Shown: in pieces, positions 37,095 to 48,956 of the stretch | Numbering within the stretch: the first letter of the stretch is position 1 | Layout: each line of letters opens with the position of its first letter | Origin: Sphagnum compactum | Lineage: Eukaryota > Bryophyta > Sphagnopsida > Sphagnales | Direction: 5' to 3' | Length of the DNA: 64,000 nt | Assembly: GCA_965153455.1 (NCBI GenBank) | Contig: OZ234495.1 | Coordinates: 11,280,875 to 11,344,874 of the forward strand | Notes under the pieces: model-generated | Told to the model about the DNA's origin: nothing | What the model saw: only the letters and a program-made list of their open reading frames with translations | Databases searched by the model: none | Translations under genes and position numbers: made by a program

Positions 37095-37190
37095 CGTTGA
37101 TATGTTGTCATAGTAGTTGTTGTATGAGATCACACAACTGGGCGTTGATATGTTGTCATAGTAGTTGTTGTATGAGATCACACAACTGGG
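37095..37190. repeat. 48-bp perfect tandem duplication
   Basis: Two identical adjacent 48-bp copies (37095-37142 and 37143-37190), each starting CGTTGATATGTTGTCATAGT. Probably a young local duplication. Confidence 0.92.
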
Positions 37191-39949
37191 CCTTTGTCGT
37201 TAGTTTTCACAATCACAACTGGAGCTTTGTCTTCGCGTAACACAAATGTGTAAGGAAAGTACACATTTCAACACATGCTCAAGCCTCAAATGTGAACATG
37301 TCGCACATCGTGAGCCACATGCTATTAAAAACGTTTTGACCTCTGTAAGTGAAAGCAAAAAAACTAGGTCGGTCAGGCCAAGCAATTAATCTTAGAGAAG
37401 TGCTAGGTATTCATTCGTTGCAAAATCCTAATTCAAGTACTCTAGTTGAATAGCAGGTTCCACAAAAATAATATTATAGATAGACATGCTGAAATTTTCA
37501 AAAACTACTTTTTTCTCGAAGATTTTTTTTAATGAAAGAAAATGAAGCGTCTTTTTGAAATATACAGGAATTCTTTATTTGTTGAAAATGGAATCTTCAA
37601 AAAAAATTAAAAAATTCAACAGAGTCCCTACCAACCTGGGTATTGAACTACGGTAAATGAACATGGGTATGGAAGTAAACAATTATCCAGGCTTCAGATG
37701 TTGTTTTTTTCTTTTTTGCTTCAAGAAATATCTCCCCCAAAAAACAAAGTTTTGTGGCATGCTTTGTTTAATAAGGTATATGCTCCCAGTCTCCCCAGTG
37801 ACTCCCAATGAATTCCCAGCAACATATTTTTCTTTTGTATTTCTTGGGCTAGTTAGGTATTCCACAGAACCTCATACTAATGGTACTCCTATCATTGTAC
37901 TTGTCCAGATTTTGTAAATTATAAGAAGGCACTGTACTCATTTTAATTTCTCATAATGACCTTGTATAATAACCACATTGTACTTCTATCCATAGGTATT
38001 GACCATTCTTGGTTACCACAGGTGAAAAAAGCTAAACCTTTTGTCAAGCATACCTATATATATGTTCTTGATTGCTAGATTTTACCCACTATTCAAGTGG
38101 GGGCGCAAACTCACTGAGATTTGTGTATCTTTTGTGAGATTCCCACATCATGATTCATCATGGCCCTGATGAGGCCTCATGTGATATATAACTTGATTAT
38201 ATGCATAAATGTGAACTTCATGATTTGTTTACCATTAGCTCCACGAGATACACAACAATCTACTTTCAAGGATGATGTTGTGTTACATAATTAGACCATT
38301 GGAATTGTAATCCAAATCTAGTCCCTTGTATGTTAGTATCTAGTGTGAATGGTTGTACATATGCTGCAAAATCATGTGCCCATATCTAGTTTTAAGGTTA
38401 GAGTTGGATATAGAATTACATTCAACTCATTTGCCAATTGTGTTTTGATTATATGGAACTAGTCATAATAGGAGACAACTCTACACCACTATCAGCTAGC
38501 ACTTAGGATTGTACAAAACTACACCAGAAGTATGTTATAAATGTTGTACGCGGGGTCTTTTCCCTTGTCGTCATTTCAGGCCTTCCTCTATTGGAATGGT
38601 GGCTCTGGAATTATCATGTGTTTGATGGAGTTCTTAGAAAAAGTCTTGACTCCCAAAGCCCTTATATTTAAAAAGAGTTTCTTGGTTAAGTTATTCAATA
38701 ACCTGCCACATTGTCCTTTCTCAACTTTACATCGGTCTTCAATTTGTTGCTTTCTTATTTGCTTGTATTTAGTTTTCAGTTGTACATTTTGAAATTATTT
38801 TTCAACTCCCTTTGTTTTTGGTCATATTCTAAAAGTCCAAGGTACCGCTTCATGCTAAAGAAAACCTTTCCTCTAGAGTGGTGGAACCAACCATATTAGG
38901 TGTAGGATAAAGCCTTACAATTAGGTCAATACTGAAAAAGGGAGTTCATGTAAGATGGTAGTCGAGGCAAGTCCCATTTCTGATTATGCCCTTGTCCCGG
39001 GGCTTTAGCCAGTGTAAAGAACATAGCCAAAAAAATTCTTTTCGCTGCATTTTTTTTTCTTATTTACATTTACTTACATTTAATGAAGCTGAGGTGGGTA
39101 CTTAATGCAAATAAGTGACACAACATAAAAATTGCACCAAAAGTTTTCTTTTTGTTGCGATTCTTTCACTTATCTGCATTAAATTAATGCAATAGAGGCA
39201 ACTACTTAAGATTTCCATAGAACCATAAATATATATGTTTAGGGTCAAAGATCCAAACAAAATGAATCTTTCTGAAACTTTAATATAGTCCTTCAAAATG
39301 TAACACATCCATGTTATATTGAGCAAAATTTACAGGCTATAATGTGCCCTCCAAATACACTACAAAAGGTCTTTACATCCCCTTTTGAATTTGGTATTCT
39401 TCCGTCTATTCAATTCAAACTGGACAATTCAGAATTGTCTTCAGGAAAAAAATATCAAAGCCTAAGCACAACAAGCTCCTTGTTGCATATTAGCTCTACC
39501 AAATAAGGCAAGTTCAAACCATCAAGATTAAAAAATTAAAAAAATGTTCCATGAAGTTCCCATTGAACTCACGTTCTATAATAACACCTATTGAACATTG
39601 GTCAAAATGTGGTATTGTAGCTTAGGAAGGGTAACTTTTTGAAAGTCTTTCGATTGTGGTGACAATCATATACCATGACCAAGGCTCCAGTTCAAAACTT
39701 GTGTGGCCTTATTTTCAAGAGTCAAAAGATTTCTTGGGTTAATTTGATGGTTCATGAAGCTCACAATTGGTTTTCTTTTTATTCCACCAATTTTGAAAGG
39801 TTGTTGTGTTAAAACTCCTCCATTGATGTCATTCTAACATGCAAAAAGTGATCATTACTTTAGATTGAAAGGTAATGCTAATTTTAACCCATGTGCAAGT
39901 TGAAATAGGGTGAATCCCATGGATGACTTGAACATGGAATTCTCCACCT

Positions 39950-41146
39950 AAGTTGCATGATATACCTTTTTTTCAATTATGAACGTTTTCACGTACTGCC
40001 ATTTCATTGCTCAAGATGTTATGTAACACATTGTTCATGTGTTCCACCAACCTATCAGTGTTTATATGTTATTATTATGTGATGTGTGACAGCCAATTTG
40101 TTTGACAACATTGCTCGTAGATTGTGGGCCTTTGTCCAAAACCATTTCAAGAGGTATCCCAAATCATATCATAATCCTCTCATACATGAACCTTGCCGGA
40201 TCGTCTTTCAAAGTCTTCAAACCCTCACATCAGCCCACTTAATGAAGCAATCTATTGTCCTCACTATGAACTTATTGGTCTTTTGAGGTGATGAAAAGGC
40301 CACATCAAATCAATTCCCCACTCTTCAAATGTTCTCAATGTGGAATTGGGTGCAAATGAACCTAATGCCAAGGAAGGAATATAAGCCATCAACTTGGTTA
40401 AAAGCATTTGACATACATCACAAGACCCACAATACCCCCATTGAATCTTTGAAAAGTGTTGACTAATGATACCCACCTTCCAATATTTTTTTCATCGTAA
40501 TTCTTCCCACAAAATGGCCTTCACGAGCAGTTTTGTGGAATTCAAAAAAAGATGATCAAAACATTTTTTTTCCCTATGACTTTATACAATACCATATCGT
40601 ATATTTTGTAGTAAAGGTAGTCCATGTAATCATATAGGAGTGAAATATAAGGGCATCCTCCCCTTGAGTTATTTGTTAATGGTTCGGAGAATTTGTGATG
40701 TAGACAATCATCCAACACCTCATTATATTATATTAGCACCTTGTTTGCATTAAATGAAAATTATAATTCTACATAACGAAATTCATCATCTTCTAAATGA
40801 TCTCCCACTTCCTCATAAGCTCATGACAATGCATTAGCATTTTCATGTTTCTTCATTGGTTGATCCTTGATTTAGTGATTATTAATCTTGCAACAACATA
40901 ATCCATTTAGCAATCATGCTAGCAAGGTTGGGTTTCAAAAGTAAATACTTGAGAATTCAATTGTTCCTAACTTGTTGACCACAAAGATTATTGCCAAGGC
41001 TTCTCATTCAGAGATTGCACAATTCCATTTGGTTAAAATCAATTGTTGACTTATGCAACATATGGGATGATCATGCCCTTTGTCATTCACTTGTGAAAGT
41101 TTTGTTCCCACCACTATGTTCAGAGCATCCATGTACACCCAAATGG
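39950..41146 (-). pseudogene. Ty3/gypsy retrotransposon relic (RNase H to integrase)
   Basis: Read on the minus strand in several frames. RNase H starts at about 41146 with a VYMDALN segment (first catalytic Asp) and TKLSQVNDKGHDHPI, then E-x-ALA and YLLLKPNLASMIAKW. A linker with NANALS-like sequence follows, then GHFVGRITMKKILE and the CGSCDVCQ part of the integrase zinc finger. Next come EEWGIDLMWPF (first integrase Asp), IKWADVR and a VLDKGPQ segment (second Asp). Remains of the downstream VE-x-MNN segment reach about 39950. The order matches gypsy Pol. The frame is interrupted by numerous stops and shifts and cannot be functional. The domain wording differs from the element at 54.9 kb, so this is a separate lineage. 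LTRs were not found. Confidence 0.85.
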
Positions 41147-41519
41147 TTCACCATCATTCTTGTGCTATAATTATTGTTTTTTGCAAATTCTACTTCTACT
41201 AACCGATTATGATGTTACATCACTACGTGAAAATTAGATCTTTCAGGAGATGATCCTAATACCAAATGAAAATTGTGTAGATCTACATTTGTATGCTCAT
41301 CCAAATATTTTTATTTGGGGTTTCACTAGAGACAAACTTGTAGATGGATGGATCATAGAACAACTGTAACATTTACCAATGTAAGAATAATAACAAGAGT
41401 TGTTTCCCAGAATCACTAGACTGGGTGGTACCAAGACTTGGTGAATGGCTAACTTGTGGAAAATGGCTAGGCTGGTGGGTATTATATGCCTGGAGGGCTG
41501 GCAATTGTAAGGTTACAAC

Positions 41520-41857
41520 CAGTGTTAGTCTAGTATATAGGCATGCGCCTGGTATCAACCTTGGTAGCAAGGAACCTACAAGTCTGGTGTGAGCTGAGGC
41601 AATACCAGCCCTATACCTATACCAGCTTGGTAGGGACTAGGGACCTGAGGTAATATGATGCATGTACCAATTTCATACATATCTCGATACTAGGTGTATA
41701 CCTGCTCATTACCAGCTAAAAATCAGTAGTGGACCCAATACAAAGATGGTATGAAAGCTTGAAAAAAAACCCAATAACAGAACCAGCCTGACATGAAAGA
41801 AAGAAAATTCTGATACCATGACCAAGTTGTTCAAAAGTTGATACCAGACCAACACTG
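41520..41857. mobile_element. hAT-like miniature element (338 bp)
   Basis: The first 17 bases, CAGTGTTAGTCTAGTAT, match the reverse complement of the last 17, CAGTGTTGGTCTGGTAT, at 15 positions. The CAGTG start resembles hAT ends. The interior is rich in TACC/GGTA words and has no transposase frame. Immediate flanks (GTTACAAC and AAAAGATA) do not match, so a target-site duplication is not preserved, or one border is off by a few bases. It lies 370 bp beyond the edge of the gypsy relic. Confidence 0.55.
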
Positions 41858-42423
41858 AAAAGATACAAACAGCATGTTGTGTCACCAACATCCCCACACC
41901 TTCATTTGAAAGAAAGGAAAAATCCAGCTGCACATTTTTGGTGTGTTTCATGTACATTTTGGGCTTCAATAGATTGTTGTGCCACCAACACCCCAAACCC
42001 TATCTTCCCCCCTCCCCCCCCTTTGTTTTGAAAGAAAGGAAAACCAAGCTGTGCATCTTTGGTGTGGTTCATGTGTCCATATAATACTCATCACCACATT
42101 CATGAATATGTGGTGCAAGAGTTTTTTTCCCACCCGCCATAGATGTCTAAGATAGCACCCAAAGAAAATGATCAGCTTCTGGATTCCATTCCCAATCAAT
42201 TGCAGGACATCTCTGTACCTTCTCTCTCTAAGAAGAGGGAAAATGAGTAGAAATTATGAACAAGAGAAAGAAACTTCACCTCAGTTAGTATCTGGCCTAT
42301 TGACTTTCTCAATGCTCATGTGTAGGTGCGCATTACAAAACATGTTCCCCCTAACCTTGCTTGAGATGTATTTTATGTAAAATTTGTGTTCCTTATCAAG
42401 GTTGGTTTTGATTAGTTAATGAC

Positions 42424-42500
42424 TTATTGTGGAGGGATGATGAGTTTGAAAAGTTAGCTTCATGACAATAATAAGTTCGACTCTTGCAACAATATTGTCA
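42424..42500 (+). repeat. tRNA-like sequence, possible SINE head
   Basis: Contains GGGATGATGAG (A-box-like) followed about 40 bp later by AAGTTCGACTC (B-box-like). This spacing resembles a tRNA-derived SINE head. It cannot be folded into a standard tRNA by eye, and no tail or target duplication was defined. Confidence 0.25.
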
Positions 42501-44499
42501 CGAAACCCAAAGAACCCCTCCATCCTATTGGACCTTTGGGTAAATAAGCCATAATGGTTTGTTTATAAAATGGGATATCGAGATGTAAAGGTCACACAAT
42601 ATGATGGCCTACATTCTAGGACCTAGTTACTTCATGTGTCTCCATGTGTAGTCTCCAACTATGTGTGTCCCACCAAATCAAATGAAGTTGGTTTTGCATG
42701 TTTTTCTTTTGAAATGGGAGTTTCCTTCTTTCTTTTGTCAGGTTTTTCATTTGGTGCAAGACAAACCAACCAAGTTCACTTTGTTCCATATGTTCCAAAG
42801 CCACTATCTTGCCAACCGTTGCTCGTGAATCATCCGGCCAGTTGGAGTAAGGAGTGAAAGACTATGGAATTCACAAAAAAGAACATTCTATGGCTCAATC
42901 TCATGGATGGCAGCCTTGAAAGTGACTTTGGGTTGGTCCAATTCAACATACGGCCATGTTGGATCATACCCTTTATCTAACATCATTTTATTAAGTCTCA
43001 ATCGGTGGACTAATAACAGAAATGTGTGAAGCCTAATGGATAGTACTCCAAAACTACTCAAAAGTCTAAACATATATCTAAAAGGCCACCAAAAGTTTTA
43101 GGATTTTTCATGACCTTGTGTTACCATTGGGTTTTTGAAAATTGCACTATATTTAGTGTCACTTAGTAATTTCCCCCAAGAGATTAATGTAGGGATGATG
43201 GGCACCCCTCCCTCGCCTCATGCACCCTCCCCCCTGCCCCCAGTCATGCACAGTCTTTTCTACAACATCCATCCCCTCTTCAAAAGATGTGTTTGGGTGT
43301 TTAAATTGAAAATAATAACTTTAATTTTGTACCTTTAAGTTGCCATTTTTCAAATATGTATTCATCTTCAAGTTCATAAAGAGGCCTACTTTGTTCCTTA
43401 TGCCCTTGTTCACTTAGTGTCTTGTGAATCAATGTTTTCTTCTTACAGCAAATTGTAACCAAATGGAAAATTGCTTATTCAAAAGTGGCACTCAAAAAAA
43501 AAAATAATAGGCCTTTTATTTGACTTTTTTTTATGTGTAAAATTGTTTGATCCTATACTAATTTCCACTAGGCAGCCAAAAAGATAGAGGGATGGTTAAC
43601 TTTTCTTCTTTCATATTTTTGGTGAAATGTCTTATGGATAATTTCCCCTTTAGCTGGGAATTGGACTTTTAATATAAAAATGTTGTGATTTGCTACTTGT
43701 AGTTTCTTGTTCGATGTTGTGTTAGTGTTTGACCTTTGTTATCCTACAAATTCAATTTATTTACTATTCATGAATATACTAATATATGCATGAATGTATA
43801 TATGTCTTACACCATACATATATTGGCCTTTAAGGTGAAGAGTCGATTAATTAATGAATTTCAAGTCATTTTGAGGGTACACGTGTGTGTTATGTCACAA
43901 AAGGGATGTGGGTTATGAATTTGTTATATTGTTCTTTTTAATATCATGATCACAATGTTAAAAGATTTGTGGAATATTTTACCCTAGGTAGAAATCATAA
44001 TTGTGATGGATGCAACACTTTTCTTTTGGAGTTTTTTGTGTTTGAAATTTTCTTTTATGTGAAAATATATTTCATTTGGCACATCAACATAAACTTTCAT
44101 TTCCACCCAAAGAATGAATGACATTAAAAGACAATTCGATAATGAATTGTTAATAAAAATCTATTAACATGTGTTAAATATTTATTGCATATTATATCAT
44201 TAGTAGGGATTAACCATTGCAAATCTCTCTAGTGGATTTTTAAGATATTAAAAAAAATGTAAATAGATTGACTTGGACATGACATCCAACCTTGTAACAA
44301 AAACTCATTTGTGAAATAAGAACCAATGTCAAGCCCAAAACCCATCATGGGGTTGTGATTTTTCTCTCTCGTAACTAGAATGCTAAGAGGTACTTTGGCC
44401 CGGCTTTGAATATCCTTTATCCAACCCAAAAAACAAACATGATTATAATAAAGGTATTTAGGTGCCTTTTCACTTAAATACCAAAACACAACTAGAAAA

Positions 44500-44770
44500 C
44501 AAATACAACTACAAAATGAACAAAAGAAAAGCTCAAAGCATAAATAAGGTGTAACAAATGTCAAAAACAAAGTGTGATGAAGAATGGGACTAGGACACAA
44601 GGGGGCCAAGAACTCAAAATACAAACAAAATGCCATGAAGAACATGAACTAAGGCACAAGGGGTTTAAGGTTCCAAAACACAAACAAAGTGCAAGGAAAA
44701 TAATGACCAAGGCACTAGAATTTTAAGAATTCAAAGTGCAAACATGTGAAGAACACAACTAAATCATAAG
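44500..44770. repeat. Degenerate 58-bp minisatellite
   Basis: About four copies of a unit of roughly 58 bp, recognisable by GAAGAA(C/T).., AAGG(C/A)CACAAGGGG and AACACAAACAAAGTGC-type words at 44579, 44637, 44695 and about 44748. The 138-codon minus-strand frame over this and the neighbouring DNA (44229-44645) has the low-complexity Phe/Cys-rich translation expected of such repeats and is not called as a gene. Confidence 0.65.
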
Positions 44771-44779
44771 GGGATTAGG

Positions 44780-47690
44780 TGTAAAGACCAAGGTTAAAGC
44801 ATGACAAGGGGAATAGTCCAAAAAAATGTCTTGAGGTTCAAAACACAATTTCACAAATGTGTGAAAGTAAGTCTCAACATTCCCAAGTGAATTCCCACAT
44901 TGGGAATTGGAATCTCTTGGCAAGTTTTGGAGGAAAAAAACCTTTTCCAAATTGAGCCTTTTTTAGAACATTGGAAAGCTCTTAAAAATAATTATTCAAA
45001 TTGGAGTTGCATTACCCATTTGAAGATTTAGAACACAAGTTGTGATCAAAAGAATGATTGAAAATCAAATTGGTAGTTCACTTCTCACCATTAAAACGTT
45101 TGATGGTTGGGTCAAATGACTTTGATTGAAGTGTGGTGTTGGATTTTATTTTCAAAGCTTACAACATGTGTTGTGAAAATTCTCAAATCAAAATCCATGT
45201 AGGAATTATGAGCTTTCAAAATTGTGAGCTTATGTCATGAACATAAACATTGACCAATGCCATTGTTAAAGTCAACATGAATGAATTTCAATCTTTTTTC
45301 ATTCAACATGGATTAAGTTCATCCATCACCAACTTGTAATTGACTTTGTAATTTGCTTATGATTGTTTTTTATTTCATTCACAATTCATTCTTAATTCAT
45401 TCATAGTTCATTTGTAGTTTAAAAGATTCTCAAAAAACTTCTTTAGACAATGGGCATATGAAAGTTTCCATGGAATTTTTTTTGAATTAAATCCCCCAAA
45501 AGGTATAATTAAATATATGGGCTTTTTATTACCTCCAGATTGTTCAACACAATATGAAGTATAATCTTGCACCATAACCTTATTCCTTTCATTTCATGTT
45601 CATGGTTTCATATGTTATTAGAATAAAATTCCATTTGCACTTTTGTTTTGCATAATTCATATTCATGTATTTGGTTTCCATGTTCTATGTTTGGAATTAA
45701 ATTTAGGCAATTTTTTTCCATAATTTGTTTTGCTTTTCATCTACCCTGGAAAACCTTTTTTCTTCATAGTTTTTTGCCTAATGACAATTCATAACTTGGT
45801 AAAATTGAAAAAACTGTTGAAATTCTCTCTTGGGAAACTTAGGAATTTTTGCCACTTTGATGTAATTTGCATTGTTAATCATAAAATAGGGAAGAACTTA
45901 CCACAAGTTTAAGTTGTGATGTGTCTTCTAAGTGTGAATTGCCCATTAGAATATCCACATGCAATTTTGGTTCCAATTTGCAATAACCACCTTTTTTTAA
46001 ATTTTTGCAATTTGTCTTCACCTTGAGTCAACACTATAAACTTGTCTTAGTCCCATCGCACAATTCTCAAACAGCCCTTTCGTCCCAATGCATGGAGTCA
46101 AGGAATACTTTGAAAGTTTCAAATGTTCCATAATGCACAAATACCTTGTGACAAGCTTTTGGGGGCACATTAGTTGCATTTTCAATCAGTTAAATTGAAA
46201 ATTGACAGGGTTCTATATGTTCAATACAACTTGACAAACCTAGGGGTCCATCACAATGAATTCAAAACATAAATGAAACATGATGAAGAGCATCACCAAA
46301 GCATTGGTAGACCAAATAATATGACAAAGCGAAACCGTAACCCAAAACTTACAAACCATAACTAAATTAGAACCAAAAAACCCATAACCAAATCATAACA
46401 CATTTGAACCCATGAGTTTCATTTAAAATCCACAAGCTAAATTGAAAGTGAAGAATTACATTTCAATGGCAAACAAAGTTCAAAAGAAATTTGCACCCTT
46501 TGACACCCAAATTGATATTCAATCAATTTTGATCTCAAGCTAAAATAGGTTTTTTCATTTTCAAGCACTAGGTACTTAACTTCAAAGCATCAAATGTTAA
46601 GCCCCTTCTTGGATGAAGGGCATGATTAAAATTGAACAATGAATCCAAATTTGACTTTCCAACTCATTTTCAATAATCAAGTTGTGTAAAATTACCTAAG
46701 CCATGATGATGTCAAAAAATCTGGGCAAGTCCATTGCATATAAAGGTTTTGATTTATTGCAAACCTAGATTGGAAAACACTAAAACATTTCAATATGCCT
46801 TTCCTTGTTGATTCTTATTTGTTGCAAACATGGATGACAATTACAATATAACCATTATGAAAATGTAAACTAGGTTGTTTATGAAAGTAAACCACATATC
46901 AACCTACATGAAAACTATTGTGTTCCATAACAAAACACTTGGTTACAATCTAATTAGTATGTACAATTGGACTAGGATGAAGACATTTTATCCAATTTCA
47001 ATCTTGAAGTTAAGAATTTGAATAAAATAGCCTAGGGACAAAGGACTTTCCAATAAACCAACATTGCAAAAACACATTGTGACCACCTTCCAAAACAAGA
47101 CCACGTAAGAGCATACTTACAATGTAGCAAAAAGGATCTTAATCATACTTGCTCTCACTATTATCAAAGTTTTTTATTGCAAATTCACCATCTTTTCAGT
47201 ATCAAATAACATGATATTTTCATCCTACAAATGAAGAATCAATGGAAGGGAGCATAAGATGAAAAGTGTTTAACACAACTCAACACCTTTGCACATGGCC
47301 CCCCAATGTCATAGTCAATTCCAATCCATTGGTTAAAGCAAGGAAAGCTATTTTTGAAGCAAACCATATGGTGGTCCCATATAATTTGTAGAAGAAGAGG
47401 AAAGATCCCATGGTCTTCTCACCAATAGCAAGTGGATTATGTGATACAACAACGATAAGATGTCAACTCAAGCCCCAAACACCCCAAAAAAATGAAAGAA
47501 CACCAAATCAAAAATGCACTTGTCATCCGCTACATTCTTTGTTAATCCACACGTGAAATAGGATATTGATCAATCTCCTTCCATAGTGAAAGCTTTAGCC
47601 TCAGATAAGTGTATTGCTGGGTGTTTGGTTGAGAACTGAGACACTTCGACTGAACTCTAACATACAAATTAGGTAGTCTGGTTAATTATA
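44780..47690. other. AT-rich intergenic DNA, nothing identified
   Basis: About 2.9 kb of low-GC sequence with only short frames. No domain, splice framework, inverted terminal repeat or tRNA-like sequence was recognised. Confidence 0.5.
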
Positions 47691-47749
47691 ATCTTAAACC
47701 TTGAACCCTAACCTTATTTTTCGAATTAAATAGGGTTAGGGTTTAAGAT
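47691..47749. repeat. Telomere-motif inverted repeat
   Basis: The left arm ATCTTAAACC..AACCCTAACC and the right arm GGGTTAGGGTTTAAGAT are reverse complements apart from a short insertion in the left arm, separated by about 19 nt. The arms contain CCCTAA/TTAGGG words resembling plant telomere repeat sequence. The inverted arrangement would form a hairpin. It sits at the boundary between AT-rich DNA and the GC-balanced island on its right. Confidence 0.7.
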
Positions 47750-48390
47750 ATACTTCTGGAAAGGAGTCTTATTGGAAGAACTGTGCGCAGCTATGAGAAG
47801 CCTGGCATATGATGGTCATAGAAGAGAGTAGGCCTCTCCAGTTGAGGCAGTGTTTGCGGGTGGGGACGGGAAGGCCGGGAACAACAAGTATGGAGGAGAC
47901 ATATTCCAACATATTTTCCATCTTTCTTCACAACAGTTTGATCTTCGAAATAACTTCAAATTTCAATATTTTTACAAATAATATGATTAGTGGTGTTGAA
48001 GGTTGCCAAGGTAGGCTACTATGGTTTCACCCAAAACTTTCTGATGGGCTTTTTTTCTCCTTAAGTTGGGAGCAGAGAGGAGTTGAGAATGAATGGTATT
48101 ACAGCCCCTAAAAAGGGAGCTTTGTCCTAGCCTCTTTGATGGCACTTAAGTGCAGTCAGACAAGCCTAAATGAATGACGACAAAAGAGTCAAGAGGATAA
48201 TAAAGATTGAAGGCTACGGTGCAATTTGAGCGTGATCGCTGCGGTGATGAAATGCCCAGCCAGCGGTAATTGAGTGGGGTCATAGGTGAGGAGAGGTATA
48301 ATGGGTCAAAAGATGAGACTTATTTACAACTTCATTGATGGGTAGTGTCAGAGTGCAAGATATGCACTGACCCCACCAAGATACGCCCCT

Positions 48391-48550
48391 TCACTCCTTG
48401 CCGGTCATGACGCGCACAGCATAGGCGTACTTGTGTGGCAGCAGCTGGTCAAAGTGAGCTGCCCACTCAATCGTCGTACCGCCTGCCTCAGGCACTTCAT
48501 CATTCCCCAAGCACTTCCTCTGGCACCCATCTCCACCCCTCTCGGGTTTT
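48391..48550 (-). CDS. Coding-like terminal exon of an unidentified gene or pseudogene
   Basis: On the minus strand a frame that opens near 48560 and closes with TGA at 48393-48391 encodes about 50 residues ending in a segment with TTIEWAAHFDQLLPHKYAYA and the C-terminus RVMTGKE. About 70 percent of the last 32 codons end in G or C although the surroundings are AT-rich, which is a sign of real coding history. AAATAAG follows about 80 nt downstream and could serve as a poly(A) signal. An acceptor-like GATGCAG lies near the open end. I cannot identify the protein, and I found no convincing upstream exons between 48.7 and 51.8 kb. A plus-strand frame of 173 codons overlaps it (48435-48956) and is considered a shadow. 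Confidence 0.35.
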
Positions 48551-48606
48551 TCCCGTGCACATTCTCTGCTGCATCACCATTGCTTTACACATCGCAATGC
48601 GCATCT

Positions 48607-48629
48607 CCCCCCCCCCCCTCCCCCCCCCG
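48607..48629. repeat. Poly-C tract with interruptions
   Basis: C12-T-C9-type run followed by further C-rich sequence. Another C run lies at about 49409-49418. Length is uncertain, as for the other homopolymers here. Confidence 0.8.
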
Positions 48630-48956
48630 CCTCCCCTCCTTTTTGCCTTCTTGGGTTGCCTGGCGACCTTCCCAAACCATGCACACACTTTCCTTTCCTC
48701 GAAAACAACCACGCCAACCATGAGAAACTGCAAAATGCTTATGGGAGGCTTTTCCCTGCCATCATATGTATTTTGCATTGGCAATCTTTTTAGGTTTCAG
48801 ACGAGGGTTCCATACTTGGTGGAAGTGAAAGGAAGATGGGCAGCTTGGAACGATGGCACCTTGCCAATTGTAGGGTGCCTCCTTTCATTTCCAGCCTGCA
48901 TTTTTTATTGGGTTGGAAAATCATTTGACTGCGCTGAATGCCAGGTAAGGCCCTAG

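Larger units (their letters stand above)
32401..39900. other. Mostly non-coding DNA, mixed composition
   Basis: About 7.5 kb without an identifiable gene. At 32.9-34.3 kb the plus strand gives runs of protein-like sequence broken by many stops, which suggests an old transposon frame, but no domain can be named. Around 35.29-35.57 kb a plus-strand frame of 94 codons ends at a GTAAGT donor-like site; on its own this is too little to call an exon. Imperfect inverted and direct repeats lie near 39.05-39.21 kb. Confidence 0.4.

Noticed and set aside
44229-44645. 138-codon minus-strand hydrophobic frame
   Set aside because: It lies over the 58-bp minisatellite and flank, has low-complexity translation and no domain or splice support.
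48435-48956. 173-codon plus-strand frame, one of the longest in the window, with a Pro-rich tract
   Set aside because: The Pro run comes from the poly-C tract, no domain is present, and a GC3-rich coding-like frame lies on the opposite strand. The GTAAGG donor-like site at its end alone is weak support.
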